From assembly GCA_001604565.1 (NCBI GenBank), contig LVBV01000018.1, positions 1 to 64,000 of the forward strand: 64,000 bases of DNA, in the 5' to 3' direction. Positions 16,881 to 25,020 of the stretch are shown in pieces. The position numbers were made by a program, and so were the translations under genes. This stretch comes from Puniceicoccales bacterium Verruco_01 (GTDB lineage: Bacteria > Verrucomicrobiota > Verrucomicrobiia > Opitutales > Oceanipulchritudinaceae). Numbering within the stretch: position 1 is the stretch's first letter; each line of letters opens with the position of its first letter. The notes under the pieces were generated by a model. The model was not told the origin of the DNA, searched no databases, and worked only from the letters and a program-made list of their open reading frames with translations.

Positions 16881-18260
16881 TCAACCTTTCTCCGGACGGA
16901 ACCGCATTCCGACCGGCGGAAGGCACCAAGCTCGGGTGGCGAAATTGGCAGACGCGCAAGATTCAGGATCTTGTGCCGCAAGGCTTGCGGGTTCAAGTCC
17001 CGCCCCGAGCACCATTTGGGAACCCCTGCGGAAGGCGGTTCCGAGGTTTTCGCCCACCGCAACCTTCTCGGGTTCAATCTCTTTCAGAATCGCCTCGTTA
17101 TCGCACTCGTTTTGCGCTTGGACGGCGATGGACAGATTTGGACCTGTTTTGCCAGCGTTTTGTGGCAAATTCAGTGGCAAGTGGAGCGCGCGGATGAAGC
17201 GGTCGAACTTTTCGACGGTTTCGGCGAGCGGCAACTGCGTCCGGTCCGTGTAGGCGCGGTCGGTGAGGTTCAGGCAGTGGTGGCGCGCGAGGTGTTGCGC
17301 GACGAGCGCCGGGACGCCTTCGAGGTGAATCTGAAGGATCGTGACATACGTCCGCCGGAAGGTGTGCCGGGTGATGCCGCGCCCCTTGTCGTCGATGAGC
17401 GCGATTCCAGCCGCCCGCAGGTCGTGCTGGAAGGTGTTCATCTGGGGAAGGCCCGGAACGAGCACGCGCGCGGTTTCGCGGATGCTGGCCGGTTTCCGCA
17501 GCCGCAGCATATCGGCGAGGATGCGGGGAATCGGAACGATGTCGGCGCGGCGGGACTTCGTGGCCACGGCGCGCAGGCACAGGCGCGGATTGTCCCCGTC
17601 AAGGTCCGCGACATCGCGCCACTGAAGGTTGCGGGCCTCGCGGACGCGCAGGCCGGTGCAGAGCAGGAGCATGTAGGCGAACTCGTTGCGCCCCGTGGCG
17701 AAGTTCAGGAGCTTCCTTAACTCGTCGGGTGTGAAGGCGCGGCGCGAATCGCGTTCGCGGACGCGGTTGTCCACCTTGTCCAGACGTTCCAGCGGGTTCT
17801 TTTCGAGAAGCTCCTGCTTCACTAGCCAGGTGAGGAAGGATCGGGGCGCGTCGAGGTAATGGTTGAGCGTCTTGGGCGAGAGCTTCTGCCTGCGCCGCCA
17901 TTCGAGGAAGTCCGCCGCGCGAATGTCGCTCACCTGCTCCCACTTGCAGGCGGCGGCGAGGGTGTGCAGGCGCTGGCGGACCACCTTGACGTAATCGTGC
18001 GCGCAGCCCTTCTTCTCCAAGTCTTCGAGATACGACTGAAACAGGCCCTCAATCGGCTTGCGGGCGGTCTCGCGCATCTGGCGCGGGGCGATGAGGCCCT
18101 TGCGTTCGTCCTCCTCGTCACGGAGGATTTGGCGCAGCTTCAGGACAGCCTCCTCCTTGTCGCGCGTCTTGAGGGACACGTCGTGCATGCGCGGATCGTC
18201 GCCGATTGTGTAGCGGGCGCGATAGGTCAGGCTTTGTTTCGGCTTGAAGATGTGATGCAT
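16881..18260 (-). CDS. int: tyrosine recombinase (integrase), C-terminus replaced by host sequence
   Basis: 459 aa as read here. Residues about 60-160 form a SAM-like core-binding domain. The catalytic domain has Arg205 (CTGLRVREARNL), His299 and Arg302 (RHTFRRTYV), a second His region (LARHH) and nucleophile Tyr337 (LTDRAYTDR). Residues 417-424 (VLGAGLEP) are encoded by the 26-bp attachment repeat. The last 35 residues are antisense to tRNA-Leu and its flank, so they are host-derived. The original end is 66 codons at 21015-21215; joined, the integrase is 490 aa. Start ATG overlaps the end of the excisionase-like gene by 34 nt. The catalytic domain is intact. Confidence 0.93.
   Translation of the reverse strand: MHHIFKPKQSLTYRARYTIGDDPRMHDVSLKTRDKEEAVLKLRQILRDEEDERKGLIAPRQMRETARKPIEGLFQSYLEDLEKKGCAHDYVKVVRQRLHTLAAACKWEQVSDIRAADFLEWRRRQKLSPKTLNHYLDAPRSFLTWLVKQELLEKNPLERLDKVDNRVRERDSRRAFTPDELRKLLNFATGRNEFAYMLLLCTGLRVREARNLQWRDVADLDGDNPRLCLRAVATKSRRADIVPIPRILADMLRLRKPASIRETARVLVPGLPQMNTFQHDLRAAGIALIDDKGRGITRHTFRRTYVTILQIHLEGVPALVAQHLARHHCLNLTDRAYTDRTQLPLAETVEKFDRFIRALHLPLNLPQNAGKTGPNLSIAVQAQNECDNEAILKEIEPEKVAVGENLGTAFRRGSQMVLGAGLEPASLAAQDPESCASANFATRAWCLPPVGMRFRPEKG
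16930..17014 (+). tRNA. tRNA-Leu (CAG anticodon), integration target
   Basis: Class II tRNA. Acceptor stem GCTCGGG pairs with CCCGAGC; anticodon stem CAAGA/TCTTG closes loop TTCAGGA, giving CAG (reads CUG). It has a variable arm, T-arm GCGGG-TTCAAGT-CCCGC, discriminator A and encoded CCA. The tRNA is intact: the element supplies an identical 3' end, so target function is kept. Confidence 0.95.
16989..17014 (+). repeat. attachment core, tRNA side (26-bp direct repeat)
   Basis: 26 bp from GGGTTCAAG to GAGCACCA, covering the T-loop, 3' acceptor strand and CCA of tRNA-Leu, identical to 21216-21241. Bases on either side differ between copies, which fixes the limits. It also codes residues 417-424 of the integrase on the other strand. 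Confidence 0.92.
17162..17180. repeat. candidate integrase arm sites, left end
   Basis: Two GTGGCAA copies at 17162-17168 and 17174-17180, 12 bp apart. The same arrangement occurs near the right end at 21137-21155; the 18-bp blocks match at 15 positions. Paired short repeats at both ends of an element are typical of arm-type integrase binding sites. The left pair is inside the int reading frame. Confidence 0.5.
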
Positions 18261-18484
18261 GGATCTCCTTTCCGCGCTTTTTTGAGATACGCCTCAAAAT
18301 CCTTTGGATAGACCATCAGGCGCCCGCCGAGGCGTGCCGAGATGAGCCTGCCGCGCATGATTTCGCGCCGCACGGTCTTGACGCTGAAACGCAGCGCCCC
18401 GCCGACCTCCTCAAGCGTCATGGGAGCCCCGCCAATCGTCCGCAGGGTGATTTCGCTGGCGTAACTGGAGGCTTGCGAGGTCAT
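18227..18484 (-). CDS. excisionase-like helix-turn-helix protein
   Basis: 85 aa. Residues about 22-70 form a winged HTH of the MerR/AlpA excisionase type: MTLEEVGGALRFSVKTVRRE, then IMRGRLISARLGGRLMVYP and KDFEAYLKK. Such proteins bend DNA at attachment sites to favour excision or regulate element genes. The start at 18484 is 6 nt after the stop of the upstream 202-aa gene, and the end overlaps int by 34 nt, so the three are co-transcribed. The position directly before int supports a directionality role, which is inferred. Confidence 0.85.
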   Translation of the reverse strand: MTSQASSYASEITLRTIGGAPMTLEEVGGALRFSVKTVRREIMRGRLISARLGGRLMVYPKDFEAYLKKARKGDPCITSSSRNKA

Positions 18485-18490
18485 GACGCT

Positions 18491-19099
18491 TTACAGATGC
18501 CCTCCGAAGCCGGGCGGAAGCGTGTTCTTCTTCCCGATGTTCTTGATTTTCAAGGTGAGGTAATCGGCAACGGCTTTCGGAAGACCGCCGTCCCCGTCAA
18601 CGCCGAGCATTTCGTCAACAACGGTCAGGCGCTCCTTCTCGTTCTTCCATTCCATGAATTTGCCCTGCCAGTCCGGGCGGCTGCCTTCCAGTTCCTCGGC
18701 GGAGATGTATCCCTGCTTGACGGCGCGCTCCTCAAGTTCCTTGCGCCATGCCTGAAGCTCCGAGACAGGTATGTATCCGTAGGGCTCCGAGCGCAGAATC
18801 TTGTTCTTGCCGAAGAGAGTCGTGCGGCGGTGCGTGACGTGGAAAAGGAAAATCGTGAGCTTTCCGTCATTGATGCGCTTGTTGACGGCAGCGCGGGAAA
18901 CGGGGCAATACATGTTCGCACCGCCCGGCGAAACCGTGTGCCCCACCACGTCGCAAAGCGCGTCGAACCAAGCGGAGGCCTCTTCCTGCGGCCCGTCCTT
19001 CCGGTAGATGTGCGTCCCCGGATTGGGCTCCCCGAAGATGTGTTTCAATTCCTCGGGGATTTTGACGAATGGAAAAGATTCGGTTGCCATGATGTCCAT
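18491..19099 (-). CDS. unknown element protein with possible HTH
   Basis: 202 aa; Met4 (19090) is an equally good start. No family recognised. Residues about 55-115 contain GGANMYCPVSRAAVNKRINDG followed by a strand-rich stretch and PYGYIPVSELQAWRKELEE, an order that resembles the wing and dimerisation helix of excisionase-type DNA-binding proteins. The C-terminal third is charged (WKNEKERLTVVDEML). It is the first gene of the leftward element operon and could be its regulator. Its upstream region is AT-rich and contains the GTTTAGG repeats at 19114-19132. Confidence 0.75.
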   Translation of the reverse strand: MDIMATESFPFVKIPEELKHIFGEPNPGTHIYRKDGPQEEASAWFDALCDVVGHTVSPGGANMYCPVSRAAVNKRINDGKLTIFLFHVTHRRTTLFGKNKILRSEPYGYIPVSELQAWRKELEERAVKQGYISAEELEGSRPDWQGKFMEWKNEKERLTVVDEMLGVDGDGGLPKAVADYLTLKIKNIGKKNTLPPGFGGHL

Positions 19100-19113
19100 C
19101 TATTCGGTAATTT

Positions 19114-19132
19114 CCTAAACGTCAACCTAAAC
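19114..19132. promoter_or_regulatory. element promoter with paired GTTTAGG repeats
   Basis: On the minus strand GTTTAGG occurs twice, 12 bp apart, flanking TTGAC. TTGACG followed by 17 nt and TAGATG could be the -35/-10 of the 202-aa gene, so a protein bound to the repeats would block it. The divergent 110-aa gene starts nearby. Confidence 0.45.
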
Positions 19133-19185
19133 CTTTTAAATTTCCCCTTGATTCCATACTATCGAGATTGCATGATTATCTTGTC

Positions 19186-19500
19186 ATGAAGATTGAAATT
19201 TACCTTACAGTGGATGGAGACAAACATCAGGTTGATGATTTTGAGGTGGAGATCGTCAACAATGATAGGGAAAGTGTGCATCAATTTGGGCAGCTCGATT
19301 CCATAAGCCAAACACTACGAGCAACAATTAGATTAAATGAAAAGATTGATTTCGGAGATGATGAATTAGGAGGGAATCATCTGCGCGATTGCGCCGTGGT
19401 TTTCGTTATCGACTCAACCTCCCACAAAATACCTATCAGTGTGCCAATGTTTTGCAGGAGAGATGCTAAAGGATTCTTGTATTCTGCACGAGTACTGTGA
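19186..19500 (+). CDS. small AT-rich unknown element gene
   Basis: 104 aa from ATG 19186 (MKIEIYLTVDGDKHQVDDFE); a start 6 codons earlier is possible. It is acidic, with alternating hydrophobic residues suggesting a beta-rich fold, and has no signal peptide or known motif. Its base composition is much more AT-rich than the chromosome or the rest of the element, which suggests a separate origin as cargo. It is the only rightward gene of the element and is divergent from the main operon. Confidence 0.6.
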   Translation: MKIEIYLTVDGDKHQVDDFEVEIVNNDRESVHQFGQLDSISQTLRATIRLNEKIDFGDDELGGNHLRDCAVVFVIDSTSHKIPISVPMFCRRDAKGFLYSARVL

Positions 19501-19828
19501 TGCGAATGTGTATTCGAATCATGGACAGTTATTCTCGATGAGTAACAAGGAAAGGGCCGCGGCTGGCGCGCGGCCCTGCGGGCCGTGCGTCAGCCTGCGT
19601 CCTTCCCAGAGTTAACCCGTGCGGCAAGAACACGTCAGCGGCAATCAGCGTCCGCGTGCTTCACCCAAGGCAAAGACTCCTCGCCGGTAGGCAGGGGATG
19701 GGAAAACGTTGTTTCCCCATTCCCGGAGCAAGGATGTGCGGGGAGTTCGTTCGTCGCGGCGGGCTGTCAAGAGCGATCAAGCATAAACGGCCTGCGCCCC
19801 ACCTGCGGCGGGTCCCCTCCATTTATCC
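19501..19828. other. non-coding element region with strong hairpins, candidate replication origin
   Basis: No supported gene. It holds a perfect hairpin at 19553-19577 (AGGGCCGCG/CGCGGCCCT, 7-nt loop) and a long imperfect one at 19694-19724 (GGGGATGGGAAA against TTTCCCCATTCCC). The region lies between the ends of the rightward gene and the leftward rep operon. Hairpins here could be terminators or the double- and single-strand origins used by the HUH Rep. No T-run follows either, which favours an origin role. Confidence 0.45.
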
Positions 19829-20227
19829 CTAGATCGCTGGTTGACAGTGGCTTGCATTGGGAGAGGAAGAGGCGGCAAAGGCTCCCTCCGCAACGCGCAG
19901 GAGTTTCCCCTGTCGTACGATCATCGTCTTGCCGTCCTCCGTCCCGAAGCGCTCCACGCGGTATTCCGCAAGCGCGAACTTCGGCAGCCTCGGCCAGTCG
20001 AACACCTTCTCCCCCTCGATCCTGAGGCGCGGGTCCGCCGGATCGAGGAATTCCTCAACCTTGGCGAGCGCCGACCCGCAAAGGAGGTTCTGCACAACCT
20101 TCACGACCTTCCCGGAGCCGTCCCGCTTTTCCAGAAGGTAGGCGTTCGAGACAACCGCGATCCCCCGCAGCAGAATCCCCTGCGGGTCAAAGGAGGCGAG
20201 TTGCCCGTTTGTCAAGCTGCCGTCCAT
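19829..20227 (-). CDS. unknown 132-aa element protein downstream of rep
   Basis: 132 aa, soluble, no family recognised. Beta-rich pattern (QGILLRGIAVVSNAYLLEKR, KVVKVVQNLLCGSALAKVEE) and a C-terminal RQGKLLRVAEG. The ATG at 20227 overlaps the last 16 nt of rep and has GGGGAGG about 9 nt upstream, so it is co-translated with rep. A replication accessory or copy-control role is a guess from position only. Confidence 0.75.
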   Translation of the reverse strand: MDGSLTNGQLASFDPQGILLRGIAVVSNAYLLEKRDGSGKVVKVVQNLLCGSALAKVEEFLDPADPRLRIEGEKVFDWPRLPKFALAEYRVERFGTEDGKTMIVRQGKLLRVAEGAFAASSSPNASHCQPAI

Positions 20228-21018
20228 TCGAGCAAATCCTCCCCGCAGGTGATGAGCACGCGCTCCTCGCCGAGGTATCGGTCCTCAACCGCGAGGTGCA
20301 GCACCATTTGCACGAGCATCGTGCGGAAGTTCTCCCGCAACGGCACGCAGCAGAATCGCCGCACCCCCTCGCCCCCGCTTTCGAGAAGCCCGAGCTTTTC
20401 CCAGCGTTCCAGCCGCTCGCCGATGTTCCCGGCTTCACGGCGCCTGTGGGCGGGCCTGTCGGAGCCCTCGGCCTCGACCGCTTCCGGCTCCTTCGCTTCC
20501 GCCTTCTCCTTGAGAAAGCCGTGCGAGGACTGGAACACGCGGAGCCGCCCGCGCCGCAGAATCCATTCGGGCAGCTCGAAGCCCTTGCAGACGTATTTGA
20601 GCAGGTAGAGGAAGTCGCGCGAGCTGATCCGCTGGACGTTGCAGCGCCCGAGGCCCCACAGCGAATTGAGCAGTTCGCCGGGCAGAAACCTGTTTGTAAG
20701 GAAGATGACATGGAAGTGCGCCCAGCCGTCGCGGTGAAACTCAATCTTCACGCAATACGGCGCGTCGATTTCGTAACGCTTGCCCTCCCACTCGACTCCC
20801 TGCCGCAGCCGGTAGAAGACACGCCGCAGTTTCGCGCGGGCATGCTCGAAGGCCGCCTCCGGGTCACCCCCGCAGGTCTCGCGCGCAAGCGTGAAGGTGA
20901 GGAAGAGCTTCCCCGACACGTCCGGCAACCGTGGCGTCAACCGCCGCAGGACTTTCTTGATCCCGCGAGGATGGAACCACGACGCCGGGACATACTCCCG
21001 AAGCACCGCCCGGATCAT
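20212..21018 (-). CDS. rep: HUH-type rolling-circle replication initiator
   Basis: 268 aa from ATG 21018. Motif 1 is KLFLTFTLA (residues 37-45), motif 2 is the metal-binding GWAHFHVIF with His101 and His103, and motif 3 is YLLKYVCKG with candidate nucleophile Tyr138 or Tyr142 and Lys141/Lys145. This order is that of HUH endonucleases that nick an origin and start rolling-circle replication of small plasmids and ssDNA phages. The C-terminal half is charged (EAKEPEAVEAEGSD) and of unknown role. In the chromosome it has no own evident promoter. Its ATG overlaps the displaced int stop (ATGA), so it is an int-coupled gene in the circular form. Confidence 0.85.
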   Translation of the reverse strand: MIRAVLREYVPASWFHPRGIKKVLRRLTPRLPDVSGKLFLTFTLARETCGGDPEAAFEHARAKLRRVFYRLRQGVEWEGKRYEIDAPYCVKIEFHRDGWAHFHVIFLTNRFLPGELLNSLWGLGRCNVQRISSRDFLYLLKYVCKGFELPEWILRRGRLRVFQSSHGFLKEKAEAKEPEAVEAEGSDRPAHRRREAGNIGERLERWEKLGLLESGGEGVRRFCCVPLRENFRTMLVQMVLHLAVEDRYLGEERVLITCGEDLLEWTAA

Positions 21019-21215
21019 CGCGCACCTCCCTTCGAGGCGCGAACGAGCGTCAGAACGGCCTGACGAACATGAGGCGAAAGCGCGGGCCAGATCGCGACGA
21101 TTTCGGCCACTTCCGCCCACGGATCACCACTAAAAAGTGGCAATTCCACTGGCAAATAGCGCTCCGACGGATTCGGAACTCTTTCGCTGTCAGGAGCAAC
21201 CGAAGCGCCGACTTT
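21015..21215 (-). other. int: displaced 3' end of the integrase gene
   Basis: 66 codons in frame with VLGAGLEP of the right repeat, starting KVGASVAPDSERVP and ending LTLVRASKGGAR. The segment WAEVAEIVAIWPALSPHVRQ looks like the helical C-terminus found in related integrases. Because the 26-bp repeat is read in the same codon phase at both ends, circularisation joins this to residue 424 of int. Its TGA overlaps the rep ATG. In the integrated state it has no start of its own. Confidence 0.85.
21137..21155. repeat. candidate integrase arm sites, right end
   Basis: GTGGCAA at 21137-21143 and CTGGCAA at 21149-21155, 12 bp apart, matching the spacing of the left pair at 17162-17180. The pair ends 60 bp inside the right repeat. 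Confidence 0.5.
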
Positions 21216-21241
21216 GGGTTCAAGTCCCGCCCCGAGCACCA
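21216..21241 (+). repeat. attachment core, distal side (26-bp direct repeat)
   Basis: Identical to 16989-17014. It is a partial tRNA-Leu 3' end only; no D-arm or anticodon arm precedes it. Chromosomal sequence resumes at 21242, just before the terminator of the polyamine operon. Confidence 0.92.
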
Positions 21242-21263
21242 GCCTTTCTCTCCTGTTACGGGT

Positions 21264-21303
21264 ACGCAAAAAAGCCCGTGGATTTTCGCCCGGGCCTTTG
21301 CGT
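21264..21303 (-). terminator. terminator of the polyamine operon
   Basis: On the minus strand ACGCAAA-GGCCCG pairs with CGGGC-TTTTTTGCGT around a 12-nt loop, with a T-run inside the descending arm. It lies about 20 nt after the stop at 21322. Confidence 0.75.
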
Positions 21304-21321
21304 AAAAATGACGGGGCTTCC

Positions 21322-22542
21322 CTACTCCGGCAGGTAGCCCTCAAAGTCCGTGACAGTCCACGGCAGGCCGCTCGCGGCGAGTTTTTCCAGGAACGGATCG
21401 GGGTCGAGCTGTTCGACGTTGAAGACGCCCGCGCCCTTCCAGACACCCGTCAGCATCATCATCGCGCCGACCATCGCCGGAACGCCCGTCGTGTAGGAAA
21501 TGGCCTGCGCCTCGACCTCCTTATAGCACTCCGCGTGGTCGCAAACGTTGTAGATGTATTTGCGGAAAGGCTCGCCGCCATTTTTCCTGCCCTCAAACAC
21601 GCAGCCGATGACCGTCTTGCCGCTGTAGTTGTGGCCGAGGCTGCCGGGGTCCGGCAGCAGGGCCTTGAGGAACTGGATCGGGACGATCTTCTGGCCCTGG
21701 AATTCCACCGGGTCGATGCGCGTCATGCCGACATTCTGAAGGACGCGCAGGTGATTGATGTAATTCTGCGAGAAGGTCATCCAGAAGCGGATTTTTTCGA
21801 GACCGCGGATGTGCTTCACGAGGGACTCCATCTCCTCGTGGTAGAGGAGGTAGCTGTCCTTCCTGCCGACGACGGGATAGTCGAAGTCGAAGTGGATGCT
21901 GGAATCGTCAAGGATCGCGGGGCTTTCCACCCACTGTCCGTCCTCCCAGTGACGGACGACCTGCGTCACCTCGCGGATGTTGATCTCCGGGTTGAAGTTC
22001 GTCGCGAAGGCGTGGCCGTGGCTCCCTGCATTGCAGTCGAGGATGTCCACGGTGCGGATCGTGTCGAAAAGGTGTTTTTGGGCATAGGCGCAGAAGAGGT
22101 TCGTGACGCCGGGGTCGAAGCCGCAGCCGAGGACCGCCATGAGGCCCGCCTTCTCGAATTTCTCCTGATATGCCCACTGCCAGCTATACTCGAAGTGTGC
22201 CACGTCCTTCGGCTCGTAGTTCGCCGTGTCGAGGTAGTTGACGTGCGCCTCAAGGCAGGCGTCCATGATCGTGAGGTCCTGGTACGGCAGGGCGACGTTC
22301 ACGACCAAGTCGGGCGCGAACTTTTTGATGACGCGCACCGTGTCCGCCACGTCGTCGGCATCGACGCGATCGGTTTCCACCGTCACGCCGTACGCCTTCT
22401 TCACGGCCTCAGCAATCGCGTCGCACTTGGACTTCGTCCGGCTTGCCAGAGCGATTTGCGTGAACACTTCGGGATGCTGCGCGCACTTGCGCACCACAAC
22501 ATTGCTCACCCCGCCCGCACCGATGATCAGCACCTTGGCCAT
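21322..22542 (-). CDS. carboxynorspermidine/carboxyspermidine dehydrogenase
   Basis: 406 aa of the saccharopine-dehydrogenase-like family. The N-terminal Rossmann motif is VLIIGAGGVSNVVV; family hallmarks ALPYQDLTIMDACLE, VLGCGFDPGVTNLFCAYA and the C-terminal SYTTGVPAMVGA are present. It condenses aspartate semialdehyde with putrescine or diaminopropane using NADPH to give the carboxylated polyamine. A decarboxylase (NspC type) is needed next and is not in this window. It starts one base after the speA stop, so the two are translated from one message. Confidence 0.92.
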   Translation of the reverse strand: MAKVLIIGAGGVSNVVVRKCAQHPEVFTQIALASRTKSKCDAIAEAVKKAYGVTVETDRVDADDVADTVRVIKKFAPDLVVNVALPYQDLTIMDACLEAHVNYLDTANYEPKDVAHFEYSWQWAYQEKFEKAGLMAVLGCGFDPGVTNLFCAYAQKHLFDTIRTVDILDCNAGSHGHAFATNFNPEINIREVTQVVRHWEDGQWVESPAILDDSSIHFDFDYPVVGRKDSYLLYHEEMESLVKHIRGLEKIRFWMTFSQNYINHLRVLQNVGMTRIDPVEFQGQKIVPIQFLKALLPDPGSLGHNYSGKTVIGCVFEGRKNGGEPFRKYIYNVCDHAECYKEVEAQAISYTTGVPAMVGAMMMLTGVWKGAGVFNVEQLDPDPFLEKLAASGLPWTVTDFEGYLPE

Positions 22543-22543
22543 T

Positions 22544-24472
<1,929 letters not shown>

Positions 24473-24490
24473 GGTCGTACCAAATCCCAA

Positions 24491-25020
24491 GAAAGAATGG
24501 TGAAAGACTTCGAGGAAACCATGCCGCCCCCAAACCCTGTGGAGATTGTGCGGAAAAGGCCGCCGTGCGCGTGCGTTTTTCCCACCGTTTTCCCCTGCGG
24601 GTCAGGCTGACATCCCAGACGGAGAGGCTGTAAGAAAAATCGCGTTGTGCAAAGCGTCGGATTTTTGAGACAGCCTCCGGACAAAGTTGCGCAACGTAAG
24701 AATGTGGGGGGCGTCTGTCAATGGGCTGGAAAGTGTTTTTTCAAGATTTTTGAGCCCCCGGAAAAACCCGGAGGACCGCCGCGTATCACGGCGTGAGACC
24801 GTCATTCATATATCGTTCATATATAGCCACTTGGATTCGCACGACGAAGCGGGCTTTTCCTGACGCGATTCTCCGCATCGACAGTGCGTTTCACAAAGGA
24901 AGTGAGTCCGCACACTAGGAGTGCATCCGTCCAACAGTTAAACGAGACCGGATTTTGACCGATCAATTGACGTAAAGCATATCCGAAACCGGTTCCCGCA
25001 CGGCCCGGCTGTCCTTTTGC
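24491..25020. other. long divergent intergenic region
   Basis: 530 bp between the speA start and the histidine kinase start, which diverge. No supported gene. It contains the TTCATATAT direct repeat at 24805-24824 and otherwise no recognised element. Promoters of both genes must lie here. Confidence 0.45.
24805..24824. repeat. TTCATATAT direct repeat, 11-bp period
   Basis: TTCATATAT occurs at 24805-24813 and 24816-24824, one helical turn apart, in a locally AT-rich stretch of a GC-rich genome. It may be a tandem binding site for a regulator of speA or the kinase gene. Confidence 0.45.

Larger units (their letters stand above)
16989..21241. mobile_element. integrated 4.2-kb element with HUH replication protein in tRNA-Leu
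   Basis: Bounded by a 26-bp direct repeat of the tRNA-Leu 3' end. Gene content on the minus strand is an unknown HTH-like protein, an excisionase-like protein and the integrase, then (at the other end) a HUH Rep and an unknown 132-aa protein. A 110-aa gene lies on the plus strand. There is no capsid, relaxase, toxin or resistance gene that I recognise. One repeat removed, the circle is 4227 bp. Because the core lies inside int, excision would join int to rep (ATGA overlap) and make a five-gene operon. It looks like an integrative rolling-circle plasmid or a satellite. Confidence 0.88.

Noticed and set aside
16881-16988. host-encoded integrase tail as a functional domain
   Set aside because: It is antisense to tRNA-Leu and flank, the usual product of attachment inside a reading frame; a role remains untested.
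21181-21241. second tRNA-Leu gene
   Set aside because: Only the 3' 26 bp are present; no anticodon or D arm.
21216-21446. reading frame right of the distal repeat as start of an integrase-tail gene
   Set aside because: This part is chromosomal sequence over the polyamine terminator and gene end; only the part left of the core belongs to the integrase.
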